Below are positions 57,869-64,000 of a stretch of 64,000 nucleotides of DNA, piece after piece (the stretch's first letter is position 1; every line of letters begins with the position of its first letter). A program made the position numbers and the translations under genes. Where the stretch lies: positions 1 through 64,000 of the forward strand of contig PBYF01000091.1 of assembly GCA_002729515.1 (NCBI GenBank), given 5' to 3'. Under the pieces are notes generated by a model. That model was not told where the DNA came from and ran no database searches. It saw only the letters and a program-made list of their open reading frames with translations. Origin of the DNA: Deltaproteobacteria bacterium. Its GTDB lineage: Bacteria; Myxococcota_A; UBA9160; SMWR01.

Positions 57869-59044
57869 CTACTCGTTCAGCCAGCGCCGGGCCCGCGGGA
57901 GGAAGGCGAAGGCAGGCAGCGCGAAGGCGCCGGTGAGTGCGAAGTAGCCGGCATAGCCCAAGGCCTCGGCGAAGATTCCCGATGGAATCCGGAGCAGCGA
58001 CCCGGCCAGATTGTAGATGGCGGTGAGGAGCGCGTACTGCACCGCCGCGTGCTCCTTCTCACAGATCCGCATCAGGAAGGACATGAAGGCGACGCCGGCC
58101 ATTCCGGCGCAGAACGACTCCGTCAGAGAAGCCGCGTATACACCGTAACGGCCGGTCTCCGGGAATGCGGCGACCGCCGCGTAGGCCAGGTTCGATCCCA
58201 GGGCCAGCGCGCCGATCCAGAGCAGCGAGCGTCCGATGCCGATACGCGACACGATCGACGCGGCCAGCCAGGCACCGACCAGTGTTGCGAGGCCCCCCAG
58301 TATTCCCGAGACCGTCGCGATCTCCTCATTCGTGAGCCCGCTGTGCTTCCAGAACGGGGTCACCATCGGCGCCATGGTGCTGTCGCCGATGCGGTAGAGA
58401 AGCACGAAGGCGAATACCGGGAGGGCGCCCGGGCGCGAGAGCCAGCGCGCGAGGGCGCTCCACATGGCTCGCCGCTTCTCGGGCGGCACTTCGACTCGCG
58501 GGATGCGTGTCGCGCCCAGGGCCATGGCGACGTGCAGCAGCGCCGCCGTGAAGAGGGCACCTTCCCAGCCGATCCAGGCCGGCAGGAAGAGCAACGCGTT
58601 GGCGAGTCCCACCATCCCGATCCGGTAGCCGGTCATGCGCATGGCGTTGGCGGGACCCTCGTCGCCGTGATCGATGAGGCCGATGGTGTAGGCATCGATC
58701 GCGATGTCCTGCGTGGCCGACGCGGCGCAGTAGCTCGCCAGGACGAGCCACGTCCACGCCGCGAAGTGCCCGCCCTCGAAGCCCGAAAGCGCGAAAAGAG
58801 ATGCGCCGAGTGCGAACTGAGCGCCCGTGATCCACTGGCGCCACTCCCCGAAACGGTCGACGAGCGGTGACCACAGCACCTTGAGCGACCACGCGATCGA
58901 GAGGCCGGCCGCGAAACCGATCTCTCTCAGTGGCACGCCGACGTCGGCGAAAAAAGCCGGCCATACTCCGGTGAAGACTCCCATCGGAAAGCCTTCCACC
59001 ACGTAGACCACAGCGACGACGAAGAGCTTGCGCCGGAACGACAC
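57869..59044 (-). CDS. ampG: AmpG-like MFS permease (muropeptide transporter family)
   Basis: 391 residues from a GTG at 59044, minus strand, converging on the previous gene. Twelve membrane segments. GLSIAWSLKVLWSPLVDRFG and SATQDIAIDAYTIGLI match AmpG signatures. AmpG imports anhydro-muropeptides for cell-wall recycling. An extension upstream to 59200 was rejected as it lacks family sequence. Ten G residues lie 3-12 bases before the start codon on this strand, which may affect initiation. Confidence 0.85.
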   Translation of the reverse strand: MSFRRKLFVVAVVYVVEGFPMGVFTGVWPAFFADVGVPLREIGFAAGLSIAWSLKVLWSPLVDRFGEWRQWITGAQFALGASLFALSGFEGGHFAAWTWLVLASYCAASATQDIAIDAYTIGLIDHGDEGPANAMRMTGYRIGMVGLANALLFLPAWIGWEGALFTAALLHVAMALGATRIPRVEVPPEKRRAMWSALARWLSRPGALPVFAFVLLYRIGDSTMAPMVTPFWKHSGLTNEEIATVSGILGGLATLVGAWLAASIVSRIGIGRSLLWIGALALGSNLAYAAVAAFPETGRYGVYAASLTESFCAGMAGVAFMSFLMRICEKEHAAVQYALLTAIYNLAGSLLRIPSGIFAEALGYAGYFALTGAFALPAFAFLPRARRWLNE

Positions 59045-59046
59045 GA

Positions 59047-59104
59047 CCCCCCCCCCTTGGCAGTATCGACGGGCCGCGGGAAGCTCGCTACGGTGCGGCC
59101 CGTC
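59047..59104. promoter_or_regulatory. G10 tract and inverted repeat between ampG and a small membrane-protein gene
   Basis: A run of ten C (59047-59056, ten G on the ampG strand) directly precedes the ampG start. A perfect 10-bp inverted repeat GACGGGCCGC / GCGGCCCGTC (59068-59077 and 59095-59104, 17-base spacer) lies between the divergent genes. It could be an operator or an RNA hairpin in either leader. I cannot distinguish these from sequence alone. Confidence 0.6.
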
Positions 59105-59124
59105 TATTCGGCAGGAGCAGGAAT

Positions 59125-59259
59125 ATGCCCACGCAAGACGAACCCCGCGGCAAGGTGGACCTTCCGGCGATCCTCTACATCGTGGGGGGCATTCCGGCAC
59201 TGGTTGGCTTTCTCGTGTTGGTGTTTTCGCTCACCCGGGCCTGCAACCTCCCCGCCTGA
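59125..59259 (+). CDS. Small single-span membrane protein, 44 residues
   Basis: ATG at 59125 follows GGCAGGAGCAGGAAT. The product starts MPTQDEPRGKVDLPAILYIV and continues as one hydrophobic helix (about 13-37, GGIPALVGFLVLVFSLTRA) ending CNLPA. The strong ribosome site and clean helix support a real gene. No family recognised. It is divergent from ampG and upstream of a transglutaminase-like gene. Confidence 0.6.
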   Translation: MPTQDEPRGKVDLPAILYIVGGIPALVGFLVLVFSLTRACNLPA

Positions 59260-59342
59260 GACGCGTATCGGGCGGCGGACCGAACGGGAATGCGCAACGG
59301 CGTCCACAGACGCCCGTCACTGCTCCAATAGACTGTTTTCCC

Positions 59343-59371
59343 TTTAAAATTCAATTACTTGTCTCAATAAT
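59343..59371 (+). promoter_or_regulatory. Possible promoter of the transglutaminase-like gene
   Basis: TTTAAA (59343-59348), 17-base spacer, AATAAT (59366-59371) in an unusually AT-rich island. Start of the next gene is 30 bases downstream. Confidence 0.45.
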
Positions 59372-59400
59372 CGGAGCTCTCGTGCCGATGTATTCAGACA

Positions 59401-60117
59401 ATGGGGAATTCACCGCACTGGGTCCGTCTGGCTCGATTGGCGGCGCTCGGATTGTGCCTGCTCCTGGGCTTTGGCTGCGCGGCGATTCCGCCTGTCGGCT
59501 TGGCGTACGATTACTTCGTCTCACCCCGAGACGACGACCCGTGGAGCCGCAAGATACGCCGCTGGCAGCAGCGCGAGCGCAGCGATACGGGCGAAGACGC
59601 GCTTCGGGCCCCCGCGCCCGTGGCCGAGCCGGGCGTGGCGGAGTCAGCATCCGGTGACGTGCTCCCGACCGACCTGCGAGAGAAGTACAACAGCTTCCGA
59701 GCCGAGCAGAAGCGGGCTCAGGCGCGCGATCTGGCCGAATGGATCCAACTGCAGTCGCGCGAACACTACGTGCCCGACGGGCCGATCGACCGCTGGGCCA
59801 CCTTCGCCGAGACGCTTCGCCAGGATGGCGATGACTGCGACGGCCTCGAACTGCTGACATTTCACCTGCTCCGCGACCTCGGGTTTTCCGAGGACGCGGT
59901 CTTCCGCGCCATCGTCTACCGCAAGCGCGACGGCCAGCACCATATGGTGACGCTGTGGTTCGAAGACGCCTACGACCCCTGGGTCCTGGACCCCACCGGC
60001 GCCATGACCTCGGGCATGCCCCGCATGTCCGAGCTGCCCGGCTGGGTGCCGCTCAAGGTCTTCGGCGTGGACGAGAACTTCAGCGTCGAACGATCCCGGT
60101 CTGTCGCCAGTAATTAG
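59401..60117 (+). CDS. Transglutaminase-like cysteine peptidase, exported
   Basis: 238 residues, ATG start. The N-terminal 26 residues form a signal sequence ending GFGC, which may be lipidated though the lipobox is not canonical. The catalytic triad of the transglutaminase/BTLCP-like fold can be placed: Cys146 in GDDCDGLELLTFHLL, His180 (or 181) in GQHHMVTLWF and Asp197 in WVLDPTG. It may cleave periplasmic peptide or adhesin substrates. A LapG-type relationship is possible, but no LapD/LapA genes are seen. Confidence 0.75.
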   Translation: MGNSPHWVRLARLAALGLCLLLGFGCAAIPPVGLAYDYFVSPRDDDPWSRKIRRWQQRERSDTGEDALRAPAPVAEPGVAESASGDVLPTDLREKYNSFRAEQKRAQARDLAEWIQLQSREHYVPDGPIDRWATFAETLRQDGDDCDGLELLTFHLLRDLGFSEDAVFRAIVYRKRDGQHHMVTLWFEDAYDPWVLDPTGAMTSGMPRMSELPGWVPLKVFGVDENFSVERSRSVASN

Positions 60118-60147
60118 GGTGCCGCACGCCTGCTAGGCTACTCGCCC

Positions 60148-61083
60148 GTGAGTGAGAGGCTCCATCCGGCCGAGGCCTCCCCCCTCCACGCGCGTCGAGA
60201 GCGCGTGTTCCTGGTGCTCGCCGGCACCTTCCTGGGCGCCATGGCGATGCTGAACATCCTGGGCATCACCAAGTTCATCCAGCTCGGTCCCTTCGCGCTC
60301 GCTGTGGGTGTGCTGCCGTATCCGCTGACGTTCCTGTGCACAGACCTCATTTGCGAGCTCTACGGACGCGCCCGGGCGAACTTCGTCGTTTTCACGGGGC
60401 TGCTGGTGAACCTGCTCGTGCTGGGCTTCGTCTGGGCCGGAGACGCGGCGCCCTCCATGGCGTTTCGCACCCCGCTCCAGCGCATCGTGACCCTCGATTA
60501 CGTGGGCGAGACGGATGCCAAGGGGGATCCGATCGTGGACCCGGCCACGGGGCATCCCCTGGTGCGCCCGGCGGTGCCGGAGCGGACTTCCGCGGGAGCG
60601 ACGGTTCTCCGCCCGGTGGAGCGTTTTGCGCTTGCGCCGCTGCCCGGAGGTCCGCCCGGCACCCAGCGGCTCGTCGATGCGGATACCGGGCAGCCGGTAT
60701 TGCGCGAGGAGTCGCTATTCGGGCGACTGGCCGCTTCGACGCGCCAGGCGGTGCTCGCCAGCATGATCGCCTACCTGTTTGCGCAGTTCGTGGACATCTG
60801 GCTCTTCCACTTCTGGAAACGCGTGACGCGCGGACGGCACCTCTGGCTGCGGAACAACGGCTCGACCGTGGTCTCGCAGTTGGTGGACACCGTATGTGTG
60901 GTGTTCGTGACCTTCTGGGCATCGCTCATGGCGGGTGCGATCACGCTGGCCGAGTTGCTGGCACTGATCGGCGGGGGCTATGCGTTCAAGCTGGTCATGG
61001 CATTGGCGGACACGCTGCCGTTCTATCTGGCTGTTGGGAAACTCTCCCGGTACCTGCAGATCGATCCGGCGCGAGACGCCTGA
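60148..61083 (+). CDS. yhhQ: Queuosine precursor transporter (YhhQ/VUT family) with a long loop insert
   Basis: 311 residues, GTG start. Family segments: VLPYPLTFLCTDLICELYGR, YLFAQFVDIWLFHFWKRVTR, and NNGSTVVSQLVDTVCVVFVT. It imports preQ0/preQ1 for tRNA queuosine. Residues 111-190 are an extra stretch, between the third and fourth membrane spans, without membrane character, containing DPATGHPLVRP and DADTGQPVLRE as similar 11-residue units. The usual protein is about 220 residues. The frame is uninterrupted, so it is an insertion rather than an error. Confidence 0.88.
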   Translation: MSERLHPAEASPLHARRERVFLVLAGTFLGAMAMLNILGITKFIQLGPFALAVGVLPYPLTFLCTDLICELYGRARANFVVFTGLLVNLLVLGFVWAGDAAPSMAFRTPLQRIVTLDYVGETDAKGDPIVDPATGHPLVRPAVPERTSAGATVLRPVERFALAPLPGGPPGTQRLVDADTGQPVLREESLFGRLAASTRQAVLASMIAYLFAQFVDIWLFHFWKRVTRGRHLWLRNNGSTVVSQLVDTVCVVFVTFWASLMAGAITLAELLALIGGGYAFKLVMALADTLPFYLAVGKLSRYLQIDPARDA

Positions 61084-61091
61084 GTCCGGGA

Positions 61092-63164
61092 TCAGGGCTC
61101 TTCGGCCTCGGGTTCGAGTTTCAGGCGCTTGCGCTGCTCCGCCGCGCGCGCGCGAGCCGCCATGCGTTCCCTCTCGATCTCTACCAACAGGTCCTTGCGC
61201 ACCTTTTCCGCGTGGTCGTGCTCCGCCGCGACGCGCACCTGCTTCATCGCCCGCAGGCAGTCCTCGAGCAGACGGTTGCGCGCTGTCACGAATTCCGGGG
61301 GGACGGTCGGATCGGGCGCTTCCGATGCCAGGGTGACCTGGATCTTCTTCGTCGCCTCGGCACCGTCCCTGGATTGTGCCTGCACCTCGATCTCGTTCTT
61401 GCCCGGTTCCATGGCGACGAATCCGGCCCAGGCTCCGTCGGCCGTGGCGCGAAAGAGGTCTGCCGGCTTGTCGTTCGTCAGGTTCTTGAGTGAGACGCTC
61501 TTCAGATTCGCGAAGCTCACAGACTCGATCACTTCGACGAGGTCTCCGGGGTGGCGCACCGGCGTGAAGAAGCCGTCGGTCCGAGACGCCATTTCGACGG
61601 TGGCCACGGGACCCGCGAGGGCGTCCGGGCCGATCGCGAAGGAGTGGATGCGGATCTTCGCTCGACCGGCACGGTTGGCCGCCCGCAGTACTGCGCGCAC
61701 GTTTTCGCGCTCGAAGCCCTGGTAGGGCAGGGTGGGTTGACCGTCGGTGAAGAAGAGGACGATCTTGTCGCTGTCCGGATTTGCGCGGGAGACCGATCCC
61801 CGCAGGCCGAGCAGTTCGATGGTGGCCTGGTCGACGCCGGCAGCCATGTGGGTGGCGCCGGCCGGGTCCCGCGCGATGATGTCATCGAGGGCGGCCTCGA
61901 CACGCGCGAAGTCCATCGTCAGCGGCTGGAGTGTGATGGCTGGAGCGTTTCCGCCGCTGATGGAGACGCCGCCGCCCTGCATGTCCTGCTCCCCGGAAAA
62001 CCGGACGACGCCGACTCGTGTGCTGCGCGGGTCCAGGCTGTGCAGCAGTTGGCGGGCCGCCGCGATCTCGGCAGCGAGAATCGAATCTCCCGGATCCGTG
62101 CTGCCGGTGTTGAAGATCGTTCCGATGCGCCCGAGGTAGGGCTTTCCGGTGATGCCGTTGCCATTGATGTCGGCGCCGGTCGGGTCGACTGTCGAGCGCG
62201 AGGTGTCGATTACGAGCATCACGTCGAAGCGCTGCAGTTCGCCGTGTAGTGCGATGGCGCGGCCCGACACGAAGGCGCCACAGGAGGTGTTGCCGATGAT
62301 GGCTCCGTCGCTCGGGTAGTCGATGGACAGGTGGACGCGTCCCTTGCCCTCGAGTTGCTGAGAAATCAGCGGACCCTCGCGTTCCGGGTACTGCCCCGCA
62401 ACGGTGAGGGTGCTGCCCGCGGGGGATTTAGGCGCCGGGCGATTCTGCTTGGGTTTCCCGAAGCTGGCGAAAGCCCTGCCTTGGCCTCCATCGAGTGGTT
62501 TGGCCAGCGCCTCGCGAACGCGCGCGATCGGCGAGACGATTACCCGCGACGTCGATCCGCGCGGGAAATAAGCCTGGAGCATGCCCAGGACCGCACCGGA
62601 ATTCGCATTGATCGCGGGGGCGCCCCCCCAGCCGCGCAGGTCGTAAGGCACGTCGAGGTCGATATCGATGCGCTCCGCGGTGGTTTCCACGACGGAGCCG
62701 AACAGGGCGTCTTCGTCGTCGGGTGTCGCATCCGGCACCCCGAGGATCTGAACGCGTGTCCCGGGTTCGGGGATCCCGCCCTTGTCGAGGGAGAGCAGGC
62801 GTATGCCTCGGGGCGGTGAGTCGAGGGCGTAGACCACGAAATCGTCCGCGAGGCTCGCGCCCGCCTCGTCGAAGGGGCGTCCCGGCGGTACCAGGAACCC
62901 GCTCGTCCGGGCGACCACACGGCGCGACCGCCCCAGCGAGATCTCACCGCGTTTTACTCCGGCCAGTTTCCCCAGGTCGAAGGTGTGCGCGGTGCCGACC
63001 GCGGCTGCTCCGCTGGCGGTGTCCGCCGGGACGAAGAAGACGAGACCCCGGGTCTGGATCTCCCCGTCGATCGGGAAGCTCGGGCGTGCCACGGCCGGAT
63101 CCGCGGCGTACACGGGCCCTGCTGCGCTGGCCGCGAGAATGAGCAGCATCACGCTGAATCGCAT
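61092..63164 (-). CDS. VWA-domain exported protein with degenerate trypsin-like N-terminal domain
   Basis: 690 residues, minus strand (ATG 63164, GTG three bases earlier). Signal peptide 1-21 (MLLILAASAAGPVYA). Residues 30-215 follow the layout of a trypsin-fold protease: His60 in GTAHTFD, Asp108 in ADDFVVYAL, but the Ser motif reads GWGGAP with Gly180 in place of the Ser, so it is likely inactive. A von Willebrand A domain from about 313 has a complete MIDAS start DTSRST (Asp320, Ser322, Ser324), with GATHMAAGVD and FTDGQPTLP further on. The C-terminal 80 residues are a charged helix. It probably binds a periplasmic or surface ligand through its metal site. Confidence 0.8.
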   Translation of the reverse strand: MRFSVMLLILAASAAGPVYAADPAVARPSFPIDGEIQTRGLVFFVPADTASGAAAVGTAHTFDLGKLAGVKRGEISLGRSRRVVARTSGFLVPPGRPFDEAGASLADDFVVYALDSPPRGIRLLSLDKGGIPEPGTRVQILGVPDATPDDEDALFGSVVETTAERIDIDLDVPYDLRGWGGAPAINANSGAVLGMLQAYFPRGSTSRVIVSPIARVREALAKPLDGGQGRAFASFGKPKQNRPAPKSPAGSTLTVAGQYPEREGPLISQQLEGKGRVHLSIDYPSDGAIIGNTSCGAFVSGRAIALHGELQRFDVMLVIDTSRSTVDPTGADINGNGITGKPYLGRIGTIFNTGSTDPGDSILAAEIAAARQLLHSLDPRSTRVGVVRFSGEQDMQGGGVSISGGNAPAITLQPLTMDFARVEAALDDIIARDPAGATHMAAGVDQATIELLGLRGSVSRANPDSDKIVLFFTDGQPTLPYQGFERENVRAVLRAANRAGRAKIRIHSFAIGPDALAGPVATVEMASRTDGFFTPVRHPGDLVEVIESVSFANLKSVSLKNLTNDKPADLFRATADGAWAGFVAMEPGKNEIEVQAQSRDGAEATKKIQVTLASEAPDPTVPPEFVTARNRLLEDCLRAMKQVRVAAEHDHAEKVRKDLLVEIERERMAARARAAEQRKRLKLEPEAEEP

Positions 63165-63279
63165 CACGAAAGCCTCACCTATGCCTCACGGCAGAATCGA
63201 CCATACGGGAGGCCAGTCGGAGTGTCACCCGGCTCCGGGAAGGCCGGATCCGCGCTACGTTGCCAATTCGGAGGGCAGT

Positions 63280-64000
63280 GTGGCGCGTCGTCGGGAGGGC
63301 AGCTGCAGGCCGGGCCGGAGCGCCGCTCTGGGCGTTGCGCTTGCGCTGCTGACAGCCGGTTCCTCAACGGGTACCCCTGCGCTGGATCCCTTCGACGTCG
63401 TCGTATTGGACGCGGGCCACGGCGGGTACGACGATGGTGCCACGGGACCCCGTGGCACCCGCGAGAAGGACGTGGTTCTGGACGTGGCCCGGGAGCTGGC
63501 TCGAGAGCTTCGAGCGCGTGGTATCACCGTCGTCATGACGCGCAGTGAAGATGTATTCGTCCCGCTCGAAGAGCGCACCCATATCGCCAACGACGCGCGA
63601 GGCGATCTCTTCGTGTCGATCCACGCGAACGCAGCGGCCGACGGCCGGATCCACGGCACAGAGACCTTCTTCCTGTCGCTCGACGCATCGGACGATGCGG
63701 CGCGGCGTCTCGCCGAGCGGGAGAATCGGGCCTTCGGAGAGGCGGCGGCGGCGCAGCCGATCGCGGCGGACCCGCTCGTCGCCATCCTCGGCGATCTGAT
63801 CGCCACCGAACACCTGAGCGCCTCCCAGGAGTTCGCCGGGCTTGCCGAGGAACGGCTCGGACGTCGGGATTCCACCAGTTCGCGCGGCGTCAAGCAGGCT
63901 CCCTTCGTCGTGCTGGCAGGTGTTCAGATGCCGGCCTCGCTGGTCGAGATCGGCTTCATCACCAACCGGCGAGATGAGCGCACCTTGGCGGCGGGTGCCG
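63280..64000 (+). CDS. N-acetylmuramoyl-L-alanine amidase (AmiC family), 3' end missing
   Basis: GTG start with GGAGGG four bases upstream. The 240 residues visible begin with an Arg-rich signal peptide (cleavage about 33). The zinc amidase fold shows His47 in LDAGHGG, Glu62 in GTREKDVVL, His115 in VSIHANA, and the catalytic Glu in PASLVEIGFITN near residue 227. It cleaves the bond between muramic acid and the stem peptide during cell separation. The gene continues beyond 64000. Confidence 0.92.
   Translation, partial: MARRREGSCRPGRSAALGVALALLTAGSSTGTPALDPFDVVVLDAGHGGYDDGATGPRGTREKDVVLDVARELARELRARGITVVMTRSEDVFVPLEERTHIANDARGDLFVSIHANAAADGRIHGTETFFLSLDASDDAARRLAERENRAFGEAAAAQPIAADPLVAILGDLIATEHLSASQEFAGLAEERLGRRDSTSSRGVKQAPFVVLAGVQMPASLVEIGFITNRRDERTLAAGA

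Overview
The window is GC-rich, gene-dense bacterial chromosome with no rRNA, tRNA, insertion sequence, prophage or CRISPR array that I can see. Lipoproteins with lipoboxes, an outer-membrane beta-barrel protein, a PilT-type retraction ATPase, an AmpG-like muropeptide permease and an exported amidase indicate a Gram-negative (diderm) cell. The mix of a histone-like Lys/Arg repeat protein, an aminotransferase-hom-thrC cluster, pyrR-led pyrimidine genes and a bS22/AURKAIP1-type mini ribosomal protein suggests a high-GC lineage of the former Deltaproteobacteria (Myxococcota, Binatota or a relative). That placement is inference.

Region 1 (1-13631) is the end of the str operon (tuf) followed by a tightly packed S10-spc-alpha ribosomal superoperon with secY, adk, map and rpoA. 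Many stop and start codons overlap. Four genes normally found in this array are missing from their usual places: rplC, rplX, rpsN and infA. Region 2 (13653-20486) is a housekeeping run: TlpA-like thioredoxin, FtsB-like protein, argS, SPOR protein, rmlD, lepA, lepB. Region 3 (20594-27918) is a pyrimidine operon, pyrR-pyrB-pyrC-carA-carB. A PyrR-binding hairpin sits over the ribosome-binding site of pyrR. recG and two alkaline-phosphatase-superfamily lipoproteins follow.

Region 4 (32958-34338) is a complete leucine attenuator (promoter, Leu-rich leader peptide, mutually exclusive hairpins) in front of a short leuA. Region 5 (34335-38596) holds envelope genes: a methyltransferase, a flippase-like membrane protein and a PDZ lipoprotein on the minus strand, then a GT39-type glycosyltransferase on the plus strand. 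Region 6 (38811-47852) has a proton-pumping pyrophosphatase, an APC permease, the aminotransferase-hom-thrC cluster, riboflavin synthase, a broken glutamate dehydrogenase tail and a PP2C phosphatase. Region 7 (47941-64000) is mixed: mgtE, an exported protein plus beta-barrel pair, khpA, a TPR protein, the tiny bS22-like gene, the histone-like gene, rpoZ, a histidine-kinase-like protein without its phospho-acceptor His, pilT, ampG, a transglutaminase-like protein, a queuosine-precursor transporter, a VWA protein with a dead protease-like domain, and the start of an amidase.

The most notable observations are the gaps in the ribosomal superoperon, the leucine attenuator, the PyrR hairpin overlapping its own ribosome-binding site, the His-less kinase, and several local tandem duplications (56, 61, 36 and 36 bp) at gene ends or starts. 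I see no single obvious new multi-gene system. The least explained parts are the envelope pair at 49653-52165, the envelope group at 34335-38596 and the VWA protein at 61092-63164.
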